In this document: positions 25,446 to 34,691 of the stretch, piece by piece
Numbering within the stretch: position 1 is the first letter of the stretch
Layout: the number at the start of each line of letters is the position of its first letter
Origin: Geminicoccaceae bacterium
GTDB lineage: Bacteria; Pseudomonadota; Alphaproteobacteria; Geminicoccales; Geminicoccaceae
Assembly (NCBI GenBank): GCA_025999455.1
Contig: AP024683.1
Span: 379,501-443,500 of the forward strand
Direction of reading: 5' to 3'
Length of the DNA stretch: 64,000 bases
Program-made: the position numbers and the translations under genes
The notes under the pieces: generated by a model
The model's input: the letters and a program-made list of their open reading frames with translations, nothing else
Told to the model about the DNA's origin: nothing
The model's database searches: none

Positions 25446-27350
25446 TCAGCTCGCGGACCGGCGGGGATAGCCCAGTCGGCCGAGCGCTTCCGCGATCTCG
25501 CCCAGGATCGCCGGGTCGTCGATCGTGGCCGGCATCGTCCAGGGCTGGCCGTCGGCGATCTTCTTCATCGTCCCGCGCAGGATCTTGCCCGAGCGGGTCT
25601 TGGGCAGGCGCTTGACGACGGTGACGAGCTTGAAGGCGGCGACCGGGCCGATCTCGTCACGCACCTTCTGGACGAGATCGCGCTCGATCTCGGCGTGCGG
25701 CCGCTCCACCCCGGCCTTGAGGACGACGAGGCCGAGCGGCAATTCGCCCTTGAGCTCGTCGGCGACCCCGATCACCGCGCATTCGGCCACGTCCTTGTGG
25801 CTCGCGAGGACCTCCTCCATGGCGCCGGTCGAGAGCCGGTGACCGGCGACGTTGATGACGTCGTCGATCCGGCTCATGATGAAAAGATAGCCGTCCTCGT
25901 CTTTGAAGCCGGCGTCACCCGTCAAGTAATAGCCGGGATAGCGCGACAGATAGGATTGGACGAAGCGCTCGTCGGCGTTCCACAAGGTGGGCAGGCAGGA
26001 GGGTGGTAAGGGCAGCTTGATGCAGATCGCGCCGAGCTTGCCCGGCGGAACCTCGTGGCCCTCCTCGTCGAGGACGCGGACGTCGTAGCCCGGCATGGGC
26101 AGGGTCGGCGAGCCCGGCTTGACCGGCAGCTTCTCGATGCCGAGCGGGTTGGCGCAGATCGCCCAGCCGGTCTCGGTCTGCCACCAATGGTCGATCACCG
26201 GCACGCCGAGCTGGGCCTCGGCCCACAGGAGCGTGTCGGGGTCGCAGCGCTCGCCCGCGAGGAACAGAGCGCGGAACCGCGAGAGATCGTACTTCTTGAT
26301 GTAGGTGCCCTCGGGGTCCTCCTTCTTGATCGCCCGGAAGGCGGTGGGTGCGGTGAAGAGCACCCGCACGTCGTGCTGGGAGATGACGCGCCAGAACGCC
26401 CCCGGATCGGGCGTGCCCACGGGCTTGCCTTCGTAGACGATCGTCGTGTTGCCGTTCAAAAGCGGCCCGTAGACGATGTAGCTGTGGCCCACGACCCAGC
26501 CGACGTCGGAGGCCGCCCAATAGACCTCGCCCGGCTGGACCCCGTAGACGTTGCGCATGCTCCAGGCGAGTGCCACGGCGTGGCCGCCATTGTCGCGGAC
26601 GATGCCCTTGGGCTGACCGGTCGTGCCCGAGGTGTAGAGGATGTAGAGCGGATCGGTCGCCTCGACCGGCACGCAATCGACCGGGTGGGCCGCCGCCATC
26701 GCCTCCTCCCAGTCGAGGTCGCGGCCCGGCACGAGCTCGGCGCGCAGCTGCGGCCGCTGCAGGATCACGCAGTGCCGCGGCGCGTGGGCGGATTGGGCGA
26801 GGGCGGCGTCGAGGAGCGGCTTGTAGGCGACGATCCGGCCGGGCTCGATGCCGCAGGAGGCCGAGACGATCAGCACCGGCTTGGCGTCGTCGACGCGCTT
26901 GGCGAGCTCGTGGCTCGCGAAGCCGCCGAACACCACCGAGTGGACGGCGCCGATCCGGGCGCAGGCGAGCATCGCGATCACCGCCTCGGGCACCATCGGC
27001 ATGTAGACGACGACCCGATCGCCCTTGCGGACGCCGAGCCGGACCATCGCACCCGCGAAGCGCGCCACCCGGTCCTGGAGCTCGGCGTAGGTGAGAGTGC
27101 GGATCGTGCCGGTGACCGGGCTGTCGTGGATCAGGGCCGGCTGCGAGGCGCGGCCGGCCGCGACGTGCCGGTCGACGGCGTTCCAGCAGGTGTTGAGGAG
27201 CCCGCCCGGGAACCAGCGGTAGAAGGGCGGCCGGGACTCGTCGAGGACGCGATCGAACCGCCGCTCCCACGCGACGAGTTCGGCGGCCTCGGCCCAGAAG
27301 CTTTCCGGATCGTCCAGGCTGCGCCGCCAGATCGCCCGATAGATGCTCAT
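25446..27350 (-). CDS. prpE: Propionyl-CoA synthetase (AMP-forming)
   Basis: 634 aa of the acetyl/propionyl-CoA synthetase family. The adenylate-forming signature is YTSGTTGQPKGIVRDNGGH; the IVRDNGG extension is typical of PrpE rather than Acs. Other core motifs are the A5 region DHWWQTETGW, the A7 TGD in YYLTGDAGFKDEDGYLF, and the A10 Lys in LPKTRSGKILRG, the usual acetylation-controlled residue. It activates propionate with ATP and CoA. No methylcitrate or methylmalonyl genes are in the window, so its pathway partners lie elsewhere. It is transcribed toward the arx operon as a separate unit. Start ATG at 27350. Confidence 0.88.
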   Translation of the reverse strand: MSIYRAIWRRSLDDPESFWAEAAELVAWERRFDRVLDESRPPFYRWFPGGLLNTCWNAVDRHVAAGRASQPALIHDSPVTGTIRTLTYAELQDRVARFAGAMVRLGVRKGDRVVVYMPMVPEAVIAMLACARIGAVHSVVFGGFASHELAKRVDDAKPVLIVSASCGIEPGRIVAYKPLLDAALAQSAHAPRHCVILQRPQLRAELVPGRDLDWEEAMAAAHPVDCVPVEATDPLYILYTSGTTGQPKGIVRDNGGHAVALAWSMRNVYGVQPGEVYWAASDVGWVVGHSYIVYGPLLNGNTTIVYEGKPVGTPDPGAFWRVISQHDVRVLFTAPTAFRAIKKEDPEGTYIKKYDLSRFRALFLAGERCDPDTLLWAEAQLGVPVIDHWWQTETGWAICANPLGIEKLPVKPGSPTLPMPGYDVRVLDEEGHEVPPGKLGAICIKLPLPPSCLPTLWNADERFVQSYLSRYPGYYLTGDAGFKDEDGYLFIMSRIDDVINVAGHRLSTGAMEEVLASHKDVAECAVIGVADELKGELPLGLVVLKAGVERPHAEIERDLVQKVRDEIGPVAAFKLVTVVKRLPKTRSGKILRGTMKKIADGQPWTMPATIDDPAILGEIAEALGRLGYPRRSAS

Positions 27351-27419
27351 GGCCGGTCCTCCCCTCCCGCGGACCGGATCACGATAGGCCGCTCCCCCGG
27401 GGCCGCAACGCGGCGCGAT

Positions 27420-27448
27420 GACCGGAGCCGGCGACGCCGGCCCCGGTC
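27420..27448. terminator. Strong hairpin between EF-hand gene and prpE
   Basis: GACCGG-A-GCCGGC, loop GAC, GCCGGC-C-CCGGTC is a near-perfect 13-bp stem just after the EF-hand gene stop on the minus strand. It lacks a T-run, so a factor-dependent or weak terminator, or simply a transcript-end hairpin, is the likely use. Confidence 0.35.
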
Positions 27449-27467
27449 ACGTTCGCCTGCTCGCGCC

Positions 27468-28010
27468 TCAGTCGCGGCGCGGGCCGCGCTCGCGATGCTC
27501 CTCGCGCATCCGTTCGCGCATCCGCTCCCGCTCGGCCGGCGTCACCGGCGTGAGGAAGCCGTCGCCGTCGCGGTCCATGCGGGCGAACATCCGATCGCTC
27601 GGCCGCTGGATCTCGGCCGCGGTGACGATCCCGTCGCCGTCGGCGTCGAGGAACTGGAAGGCGCGGACCCGCATCGGCCGGGTGACCTCGAGCCAGAAGG
27701 TCTCGAACTCCGCCTGGTCGAGCCGGCCGTCGCCGTTGCGGTCGGCGCTGCGCAGCCGCTCGGCGCGGAAGCTCTCCATCTCGGCCCGTGCGACGCGACC
27801 GTCGCCGTCGGCGTCGAGCTGGTCGAACATCATCGTGCCCATCATCCCGGGCCCGCCGCCGAACGGCCCCATGCCGCGGCCGTGCCAGCCGTCGGCGAAG
27901 CCGAAGTCGGCCCAGCCCACGGCCCCGAGCGCCACCACGGCCGCGCCCAACAAAAGAAGCTTGCGGCCGCGTCGCGTCGCGGACTGCGCCGCCCGATCGT
28001 CCTGCGTCAT
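27468..28010 (-). CDS. EF-hand calcium-binding protein with N-terminal anchor
   Basis: 180 aa. An N-terminal basic stretch plus one hydrophobic helix (KLLLLGAAVVALGAVGWADF) acts as signal or anchor. A Gly/Met/His-rich segment (WHGRGMGPFGGGPGMMG) follows, then four EF-hand-like loops: DADGDGRVARAE, DRNGDGRLDQAE, DADGDGIVTAAE and DRDGDGFLTPVT. The C-terminal tail is Arg/Glu-rich. It should bind Ca2+ in the periplasm. The gene is divergent from a two-component system across 171 bp, a common arrangement in alphaproteobacteria, and may be one of its targets. The His/Met-rich stretch could also bind other metals. The last loop lacks the usual final Glu. Confidence 0.8.
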   Translation of the reverse strand: MTQDDRAAQSATRRGRKLLLLGAAVVALGAVGWADFGFADGWHGRGMGPFGGGPGMMGTMMFDQLDADGDGRVARAEMESFRAERLRSADRNGDGRLDQAEFETFWLEVTRPMRVRAFQFLDADGDGIVTAAEIQRPSDRMFARMDRDGDGFLTPVTPAERERMRERMREEHRERGPRRD

Positions 28011-28181
28011 GTCGAGGGTCCTCCACTCGCTGCGTACGCCGACCTTGAACCATCCCTCTGTCGCGCCCGCATGTCGAGGGTGTGCTCGATCGGTCGCCGC
28101 CGCTGGCGGGGGCGCGGGCGCGTGACGATCTGTTACAGGCAACCCGATGTCGGCCGCGCACCGATCCGGCAGGATGAGGCC

Positions 28182-28901
28182 ATGGAAAGCGAGGCGCACA
28201 TCCTCGTCGTCGACGACCATCGCGACATCCGCGAGCCCCTGGCGCGCTATCTCGCCAAGCACGGCTTCCGGGTGAGCACCGCCGAGAACGCGCAAGCCGC
28301 CCGCCGGGTCCTGCAGACCTCGGCGATCGACCTCGTCGTCCTCGACATCATGATGCCCGGCGAGGACGGGCTTTCGCTCTGCCGGCACTTGCGGGCGCAG
28401 GGCGACGTGCCGATCGTGCTCTTGACCGCGCTGGGTGAGGAGACCGATCGGATCGTCGGGCTCGAGATGGGCGCCGACGATTACGTCGCGAAGCCCTTCA
28501 ACCCGCGCGAGCTCCTCGCCCGGATCAAGGCCGTGCTGCGGCGCGCCCGGGCGCTGCCACCACGCCGTGGCCGGCCGGCCGCCGACCGCTTCCGCTTCGA
28601 CCGCTGGACCCTCGACGTCGGCCGACGCGAACTCACCGGCGAGGACGGGGTCGTCGTGCCGTTGAGCACCGGCGAGTTCCTGTTGCTCACGGCCTTCCTC
28701 GAGCATCCCAAGATGGTGCTCTCGCGTGATCAGCTCCTCGACCTCACCCGGGGCCGCGAAGCCGCGCCCTTCGACCGGGCCATCGACAACCAGGTCCTGC
28801 GGCTGCGCCGCAAGATCGAGCGCGATCCGAAGAAGCCCGAGCTGATCCGGACCCACTGGGGCGGCGGCTACAGCTTCGAGGCCGAGGTCGAACGGGCGTG
28901 A
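28182..28901 (+). CDS. OmpR-family response regulator
   Basis: 239 aa. A receiver domain has the acidic pair in ILVVDDHRD, phospho-acceptor Asp55 in LVVLDIMMPGEDG, Thr in VLLTALGEE and Lys in DDYVAKPF. A winged-helix DNA-binding domain ends with LRRKIERDPKKPELIRTHWGGGYSF. The layout and the receiver wording are of the OmpR subgroup. It overlaps the histidine kinase gene by four bases (GTGA) and is divergent from the EF-hand gene. The controlled genes are not known from sequence alone; envelope stress or osmotic control is typical of the family. Confidence 0.88.
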   Translation: MESEAHILVVDDHRDIREPLARYLAKHGFRVSTAENAQAARRVLQTSAIDLVVLDIMMPGEDGLSLCRHLRAQGDVPIVLLTALGEETDRIVGLEMGADDYVAKPFNPRELLARIKAVLRRARALPPRRGRPAADRFRFDRWTLDVGRRELTGEDGVVVPLSTGEFLLLTAFLEHPKMVLSRDQLLDLTRGREAAPFDRAIDNQVLRLRRKIERDPKKPELIRTHWGGGYSFEAEVERA

Positions 28902-30292
28902 GCCGCCTCTGGCCGCGCACCCTCGCCGGACGGCTCGTGGCCCTGGCCCTCTTGGCGGTGGCGACCGCCCAGCTCGTCGCCTGGTGGATTTTCATCGACG
29001 AGCGGCACTGGGCGCTCGCCCGGCTCGGGCGCGAGCGGCTCGTCGACCAGCTCGTCCCGGCCGTGCGGCTGCTCGCGACCACCCGGCCCGACGAGCACGA
29101 GGCGGTGCTCCGCGCCCTCGCCACCCCCTCGCTGGAGCTCGCGATCGGTCGCGAGCCGGTGGTCGGCGAGGAGGCCAACACCCGCCATCCCCTGGCCCGG
29201 CGCCTGGCGCGCGAGCTCGGCACGCCACCGCGGTCGGTGCGCGTCGCCCTCGCCGCCCGCGACGGCCGCTGGTTCGGCGAGGAGGAGGACGAGGAAGGCA
29301 AGCCCTGGCGCCGGCCGCACCTGATCGCCGCCGTCTCGATCGCCCTGCCGGACGGCCGCTGGCTCAACGCCCGGAGCGTGCCGACCACCCCGGTGCCGGC
29401 CTTCGCCCGACCCTATGCGGCGATGCTCGCGATCCTCGCGGCCTTCCTGGTCGCCGCGGTGCTGCTCGGTACCCGCCGGGCGACCCGGCCGCTCGTCGCC
29501 CTGGCCGACGCCGCCGAGCGGCTCGGTCGCGGCGAGCCGGTGGAGCCGTTGCCCGAGACCGGGCCCGAAGAGGTCCGCCGGGCGGTCGCCGCCTTCAACC
29601 GCATGCAGGAGCGCCTCGCCCGCTTCATCGCCGACCGCACGCGACTCCTCGCCGCCCTCGGCCACGATCTGCGCACCCCGATCACGAGCCTGCGGCTGCG
29701 CGCCGAACTGCTCGACGACGAGGAGGCCAAGCAGCGGATGATCGAAACGCTCGACGAGATGCAGCGGATGGTCGAGAGCACGCTCGCCTTCGCCCGCGAG
29801 GAGGCGCAAGCCGAGCCGGTGCGCGAGACCGATCTCGCGGCCCTCGTCGAGGGTACGGTCGAGGACCTGGCCGAGCTCGGGCTCGAGGTGCGGCTCGTCG
29901 CGAGCGAGCCGGTCGTCGCCCGGATCCGCAGTGCCGCCATCCGCCGAGCACTCCGCAATCTCGTCGAGAACGCGGTCCGCTACGGCGAGCGGGCGCGGGT
30001 CACCCTCCGACGCGAGGGCGAGGAGGCGGTCGTCGAGGTCGAGGACGACGGGCCCGGGATCCCGCCCGACAAGCTCGAGGAGGTGTTCGAGCCGTTCGTC
30101 CGGCTCGACCCGTCGCGCTCCTCCGAGACCGGCGGGGTGGGGCTCGGGCTCGCGATCGCCCGTGGCATCGCCCGCGCCCACGGCGGCGAGGTGAGCCTGG
30201 TCAACCGGCCCGAGGGCGGCTTGCGCGCCCGCCTGCGTCTGCCGCTCGCCCCACCGGCTCGATCCGGCGCTCGCGGCAGCCCCGGACCCTGA
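28898..30292 (+). CDS. Sensor histidine kinase (EnvZ-like)
   Basis: 464 aa. Two membrane helices (about residues 11-32 and 170-190) flank a roughly 135-residue periplasmic sensor region that is rich in Arg and Glu and contains the acidic run GEEEDEEGK. A HAMP linker follows (RRATRPLVALADAAERLG). The phospho-acceptor is His256 in LLAALGHDLRTPITSLRLR. The ATP-binding domain has the N box LRNLVENAVRYG, G1 VEDDGPGIP and G2 GVGLGLAIARGI. It starts with a GTG overlapping the response-regulator stop. It phosphorylates the neighbouring OmpR-type regulator; an acidic periplasmic loop could sense cations, in keeping with the EF-hand neighbour. Confidence 0.87.
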   Translation: MSRLWPRTLAGRLVALALLAVATAQLVAWWIFIDERHWALARLGRERLVDQLVPAVRLLATTRPDEHEAVLRALATPSLELAIGREPVVGEEANTRHPLARRLARELGTPPRSVRVALAARDGRWFGEEEDEEGKPWRRPHLIAAVSIALPDGRWLNARSVPTTPVPAFARPYAAMLAILAAFLVAAVLLGTRRATRPLVALADAAERLGRGEPVEPLPETGPEEVRRAVAAFNRMQERLARFIADRTRLLAALGHDLRTPITSLRLRAELLDDEEAKQRMIETLDEMQRMVESTLAFAREEAQAEPVRETDLAALVEGTVEDLAELGLEVRLVASEPVVARIRSAAIRRALRNLVENAVRYGERARVTLRREGEEAVVEVEDDGPGIPPDKLEEVFEPFVRLDPSRSSETGGVGLGLAIARGIARAHGGEVSLVNRPEGGLRARLRLPLAPPARSGARGSPGP

Positions 30293-30363
30293 AGGGTCGG
30301 CGACTTTTGCGCGGGCCACGGGCTTCCTCTAAGCTCGAGGACACGGTCGGTCCGGCGGACAGC

Positions 30364-33006
30364 ATGGAACCCTCGATCTTCGCGTTCATTCGAAAATACA
30401 GCTGGAAGCAGCAACTGCTGATCCTCGGGCTCACCTTTCTTTCGTTCCCACCGCTTTATTATTCGCTCGAACTGCCGAAGATCATCATCAATCGCGCACT
30501 CGGCGATCCGGACGGGCCCTGGATCCTGTTCGGCTGGGAACTGGAGCGGACGAGCTACCTCTTCGCGTTGTGCGGCCTTTTCCTGATCCTCGTGCTGATC
30601 GGGGGCGGCCTCAAATACGTCTTGAACGTCTATGCCGGAATCGTCGCCGAGCGGATGCTGCGCCGGCTCCGCTACCAGCTGTACGAACACGTCCTGCGCT
30701 TCCCGCTGCCGCATTTCCGCAAAGTGAGCCAGGGCGAGCTCGTCCAGATGATCAATGCCGAGACCGAAGCGCTCGGCGGCTTCGTGGGCGACGCCTTCGC
30801 CGTCCCGGCCTTCCAGGGCGGGACCCTGCTCACGATCCTCACCTTCATGTTCATGCAGGACCCGATCCTGGGCCTCGCCGCGATCGCCTTCTACCCGCTC
30901 CAGATCTGGCTGATCCCGCGCCTGCAACGCCAGGTGAACGAGCTCGCCAAGCGGCGGGTCCGGCAAGTCCGACGCAACGCCGAGCGGATCAGCGAGACCT
31001 GCTCGACGATCCGCGAGATCCACGCCCACGGCACCGCCCGCTGGGAGCTCGCCCGCTTCAGCGAGCAGCTCGGCACCGTGTTCTGGATCCGCTTCGAGAT
31101 CTACAAGAAGAAGTTTTTGATCAAGTTCCTCAACAATTTCCTCGCCCAGCTCGGTCCTTTTTTCTTTTTCTCGATCGGTGGCTGGCTCGTCATCCACGGC
31201 GACATCACGCTCGGGGCGCTCGTCGCCGTGGTCGGCGCACACAAGGATCTTTCCGCACCGTGGAAGGAGCTGTTGACCTATTACCAAACGCTGTACGACG
31301 TCCGGATCAAGTACGAGCAGACCGTGTCCCAGTTCGCGCCGCCGGGGCTCCAGCCGGCGGAGCTCTTGACCGGCGAAGCGACCCGCGTGCCGTCCTTCAG
31401 CGGGACGAGCTTGCGCGTGGCCGGTGTCAGCCTGCTCGACGAGGGGCGCGAGCCGATCCTCGACGGGATCGAGCTCCGGTTCGATCTGCCCTGTCGTGTG
31501 GCCCTGATCGGCCCCGCGGGCGGCGGCCGCGAGGAGCTCAGCCTCCTGCTCGCCGGGCTGCTCGTGCCCGACTCGGGCCGGGTCTTGATCGACGATCTCG
31601 TGCTCCACGAGCTGCCCGAGCCCGTGCGCGCCCGGAAGATCGCCTACATCGGCAGCCAACCCACGCTGATCGCCGGCACGATCGAAGACAACCTCCTTTA
31701 CGGGCTCAAGCAACGACCGCTGCGTGGGGCGGAACCCGAAGGAGCGGACAAGAAACGGCACGCCCGGGATCGGCGGGAAGCCGCGGCGTCGGGCAACTCC
31801 CCCGACCCCTTGGATGCCGAGTGGGTCGATTGGGAGGCCGCCGGGATCCGCGATCCGGCCGAGCGGTTGCCGGCGATGCTCGCGGCCTTGGCGGTGGCCC
31901 GGCTCGGCGACGACGTCTACGGCTTCGGCCTGCGCGGCCCTTTGCCGAGCGATCGACCCGAGCTCGCCGAGCGGGTCCTCGAGGCGCGGCGGGCGATGCG
32001 CGCCCGGCTCGCCGCCGACGAGCGGCTCGCCCGGCTGGTCGAGCCCTTCGACCCGGATCGTTACAACACCAACGCCACGGTCGCCGAGAACCTGCTCTTC
32101 GGCATGCCGGTGGGTCACGTCTTCGACCTCGAGCGGCTCGCGAGCCATCCCTACGTACGCAAGGTTCTCGAAGAGACCGGGCTCGTGGGCGAGCTGCAGC
32201 GGGTCGGTTACCGCCTGGCCGAGACCATGGTCGAGCTGTTCGCCGACCTTCCGGCCGACCACGAATATTATCGCCAGTTCGCCTTCATCGCACCCGAGGA
32301 TCTACCCGAGTTCAAGGCGATCTTGGGGCGCGCGACCATCGACCGGCTCGACCGTCTGCCCGCCGCCGACCGCGACCGTCTCTTGGACCTGCCCTTCAAA
32401 CTGATCGTCGCCCGCCACCGGCTCGGGCTCGTGGACGAGGCGCTCCAAGCCCGGATCCTGGAGGCGCGCCGGCGCTTCCGCGAGGGGCTCCCTGCGAGCC
32501 TGCTCGGGGCCGTGGCGTTCTTCGACCCCGACCACGTCAACCCGGCGGCCTCGGTCCAGGAGAACATCCTCTTCGGCAAGATCGCCTACGGCCAGGCGCA
32601 TGCCGCCACGCGGGTCGCGGCGCTGTTGGGCGAGGTGATCGACGCGCAAGGCCTCAGGGACGTCGTGATCGAGGTGGGATTGCGCGCCGAATGCGGCATC
32701 GGCGGTGCCCGGCTCACCCTCGCGCAGCGGCAGAAGCTCGCGATCGCCCGCGAGGTCCTGCGGCGGCCCGAGCTCGTGATCCTGCACGAGCCCACCGCGG
32801 CGCTCGACGCCGCGGACCAGCCGCTCGTCCGCGAGGCGCTGCTCCACGCGTTCCGCGACCGCTCGATCGTCTGGTCGCTGCAGGACCAGGAATGGGCGAG
32901 CCGCTTCGACCGGGTGGTGGTGCTGGAACGCGGCCGGGTGGTGGCCGAGGGGACCTTCGCCCAGATCTCGATGCCGGCGCGCGAGCCCGCCGAGGCCCCC
33001 GGTTGA
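30364..33006 (+). CDS. ABC-exporter-like protein with large NBD insertion and degenerate ATPase motifs
   Basis: 880 aa. Residues 1-320 are an ABC-exporter membrane domain with about six helices. The nucleotide-binding part is abnormal. Walker A reads GPAGGGREE at 383-391, with no Lys. Walker B is LVILHEPTAALDA, with His for Asp. The signature LSGGQ is replaced by LTLAQRQ, and the switch-His region reads VWSLQDQ. About 240 residues are inserted after the Q-loop. The Q-loop tail GTIEDNLLYG (438-447) recurs as ATVAENLLFG (about 573) and ASVQENILFG (about 730). It is followed by a cyclic-nucleotide-binding gene and a cyclase gene. Function unknown; a sensor or non-hydrolysing transporter is possible. 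Confidence 0.75.
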   Translation: MEPSIFAFIRKYSWKQQLLILGLTFLSFPPLYYSLELPKIIINRALGDPDGPWILFGWELERTSYLFALCGLFLILVLIGGGLKYVLNVYAGIVAERMLRRLRYQLYEHVLRFPLPHFRKVSQGELVQMINAETEALGGFVGDAFAVPAFQGGTLLTILTFMFMQDPILGLAAIAFYPLQIWLIPRLQRQVNELAKRRVRQVRRNAERISETCSTIREIHAHGTARWELARFSEQLGTVFWIRFEIYKKKFLIKFLNNFLAQLGPFFFFSIGGWLVIHGDITLGALVAVVGAHKDLSAPWKELLTYYQTLYDVRIKYEQTVSQFAPPGLQPAELLTGEATRVPSFSGTSLRVAGVSLLDEGREPILDGIELRFDLPCRVALIGPAGGGREELSLLLAGLLVPDSGRVLIDDLVLHELPEPVRARKIAYIGSQPTLIAGTIEDNLLYGLKQRPLRGAEPEGADKKRHARDRREAAASGNSPDPLDAEWVDWEAAGIRDPAERLPAMLAALAVARLGDDVYGFGLRGPLPSDRPELAERVLEARRAMRARLAADERLARLVEPFDPDRYNTNATVAENLLFGMPVGHVFDLERLASHPYVRKVLEETGLVGELQRVGYRLAETMVELFADLPADHEYYRQFAFIAPEDLPEFKAILGRATIDRLDRLPAADRDRLLDLPFKLIVARHRLGLVDEALQARILEARRRFREGLPASLLGAVAFFDPDHVNPAASVQENILFGKIAYGQAHAATRVAALLGEVIDAQGLRDVVIEVGLRAECGIGGARLTLAQRQKLAIAREVLRRPELVILHEPTAALDAADQPLVREALLHAFRDRSIVWSLQDQEWASRFDRVVVLERGRVVAEGTFAQISMPAREPAEAPG

Positions 33007-33023
33007 CCCGCGGAGGAGGATGC

Positions 33024-33497
33024 ATGAGCCTGCAACGCGACGTCGACGCGCTCCGCGCGATCCCACTCTTCGCCAAGGTCGAGCCGGCGCGCTTGAAGCT
33101 CTTGGCCTTCACTTCCGAACATCTCGACTTCGAGCCGGGCGAGGTGCTCTGCCGACAAGGCGAGCCGGGAGACGCCGCCTACATCCTGCTCGAAGGCACG
33201 GCCGACGTGCTGGTCGACACACCCCGCGGGCGCGTCAAGGTCGCGACGCTCGGCAAGAACGACATCGTGGGCGAGATCGCGATCTTGTGCGACGTGCCGC
33301 GGACCGCCACCGTCGTCGCGGCGACCCGGTTGCACACGCTCAAGATCGCCAAGGACGGGTTCTTCAATCTCGTGAACCAGTTCCCGCAAGTCGCCGTCGA
33401 GATCATGCACGAACTCGCGGCCCGTCTGCACCACACGACCCAGCGGCTGACTGACGTCTCGCTCCGCCTGGCCGAGCTCGAGGCGCGAAGAGCGTGA
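33024..33497 (+). CDS. Stand-alone cyclic nucleotide-binding domain protein
   Basis: 157 aa, essentially one cNMP-binding (CAP-like) beta-barrel with flanking helices and no DNA-binding domain. The phosphate-binding cassette reads GEIAILCDVPRTATVVA, with the Gly-Glu and Arg needed to hold the cyclic phosphate. A C-terminal helix (LHHTTQRLTDVSLRLAELEA) could mediate dimerisation or contact a partner. GGAGGAGGATGC precedes the ATG. It lies 17 bases after the ABC-like gene and overlaps the following cyclase by four bases. It is the natural receiver of the cyclic nucleotide made by that cyclase, and probably regulates the ABC-like protein. Confidence 0.85.
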   Translation: MSLQRDVDALRAIPLFAKVEPARLKLLAFTSEHLDFEPGEVLCRQGEPGDAAYILLEGTADVLVDTPRGRVKVATLGKNDIVGEIAILCDVPRTATVVAATRLHTLKIAKDGFFNLVNQFPQVAVEIMHELAARLHHTTQRLTDVSLRLAELEARRA

Positions 33498-34691
33498 GCG
33501 CGTCCGGCGGTCGCTGGCCCCAACGCCGGCTGCGCGCGCTCGACTGGCTCGTGCTCGAGAGCGGGCGCGAGCGCTTCTTCGAGCGGCTCTTCGCGACCTT
33601 CTGCGCGCGGCTCCTCGAAGACGGGCTGCCGATCGACCGCTCGACCGTGCACCTGCGCACCCTCCACCCGCAATTCTTCGGCGCCCGACTGCTCTGGCGA
33701 CCGGGCATGGACCAGGCCGAGATCGGACTGTTCGGGCACGACGAGCTCGCCGACCGGCGCTGGCTCGACAGCCCGGTGCGGGCGCTCTACGAGGGTGCCG
33801 AGGCGATCCACCAGCGGCTCGACCTCCCGACCCCCGCCCCCCCGCGAATATCCCGTCTACGCCGAGCTCCGTGCGGAAGGCATGACCGACTACGTCGCCA
33901 TGCCGATGACCTTCACCGACGGCACGCGCCACGCCTGCACCTGGGCGACGGCCCGCCCGGGCGGGTTCCGGGCCGCCGACCTCGCCGCACTTGGCGATCT
34001 CCTCCCGGCGCTCGCCATGGCGACCGAGATCCGCCTCTCGCGGCGGATCGCCCGCAACCTGCTCGACGCCTATGTCGGCCGGCACGCCGGGGCGCGCATC
34101 CTCGCGGGCGAGATCCGCCGCGGCAGCGGTGCGACCGTGCGCGCCGCGATCTGGCAGTGCGACCTGCGCGACTTCACCACGATCGTCGAGCGGCTGCCGC
34201 GCGACGAGGTCATCGCCTGTCTCAACGCCTTCTTCGACACGGTCGGCGCACCGGTCGAAGCCCAGGGCGGCGAGATCTTGAAGTTCATCGGCGACGGGAT
34301 GCTCGCGATCTTCCCGCTCGAAGAGGAGGCCGCCTGCCACCGAGCGCTACGGGCCGCGGTCGACGCGCGCCGCGGCCTCGCGAGCCTCGATCCCGAGGGA
34401 CGCTGGAGCGCCGGACCCTTGCGCTTCGCCCTCGCGCTCCACGTGGGCGACGTCATGTACGGCAACATCGGCACGTCCGCACGGCTCGACTTCACGGTGA
34501 TCGGCCCGGCGGTCAACGTCGCCGCCCGCCTCCAGCAGCTCGCCAAGGACCTCGACCGCGACGTGCTGATCTCCGGCCCCTTCGCCGGCATGTGCGCCTG
34601 CGATGCCGCCTTCCTCGAGCCCCTCGGTCGCTTCCCGCTGCGCGGCGTGCCCGAGCCGGTCGAGGTCTTCGCGCTGACCGGCGAGCCTTGA
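33494..34691 (+). pseudogene. Class III adenylate/guanylate cyclase, frameshifted at a C-run
   Basis: The N-terminal part reads in one frame from GTG 33494 to the seven-C run at 33837-33843. The remainder continues in the +1 frame from REYPVYAELR onward to the stop at 34691. Removing one C restores one protein of about 398 aa. The catalytic domain is complete: metal-binding Asp in CDLRDFTTIVERL and in FIGDGMLAIF, and the GNIGTSARLDFTVIGPAVNVAARLQQLA block. The gene overlaps both neighbours by four bases. A single-base slip in a homopolymer may be a sequencing error, a recent mutation or phase variation. If intact it makes cAMP or cGMP for the adjacent binding protein. Confidence 0.8.
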
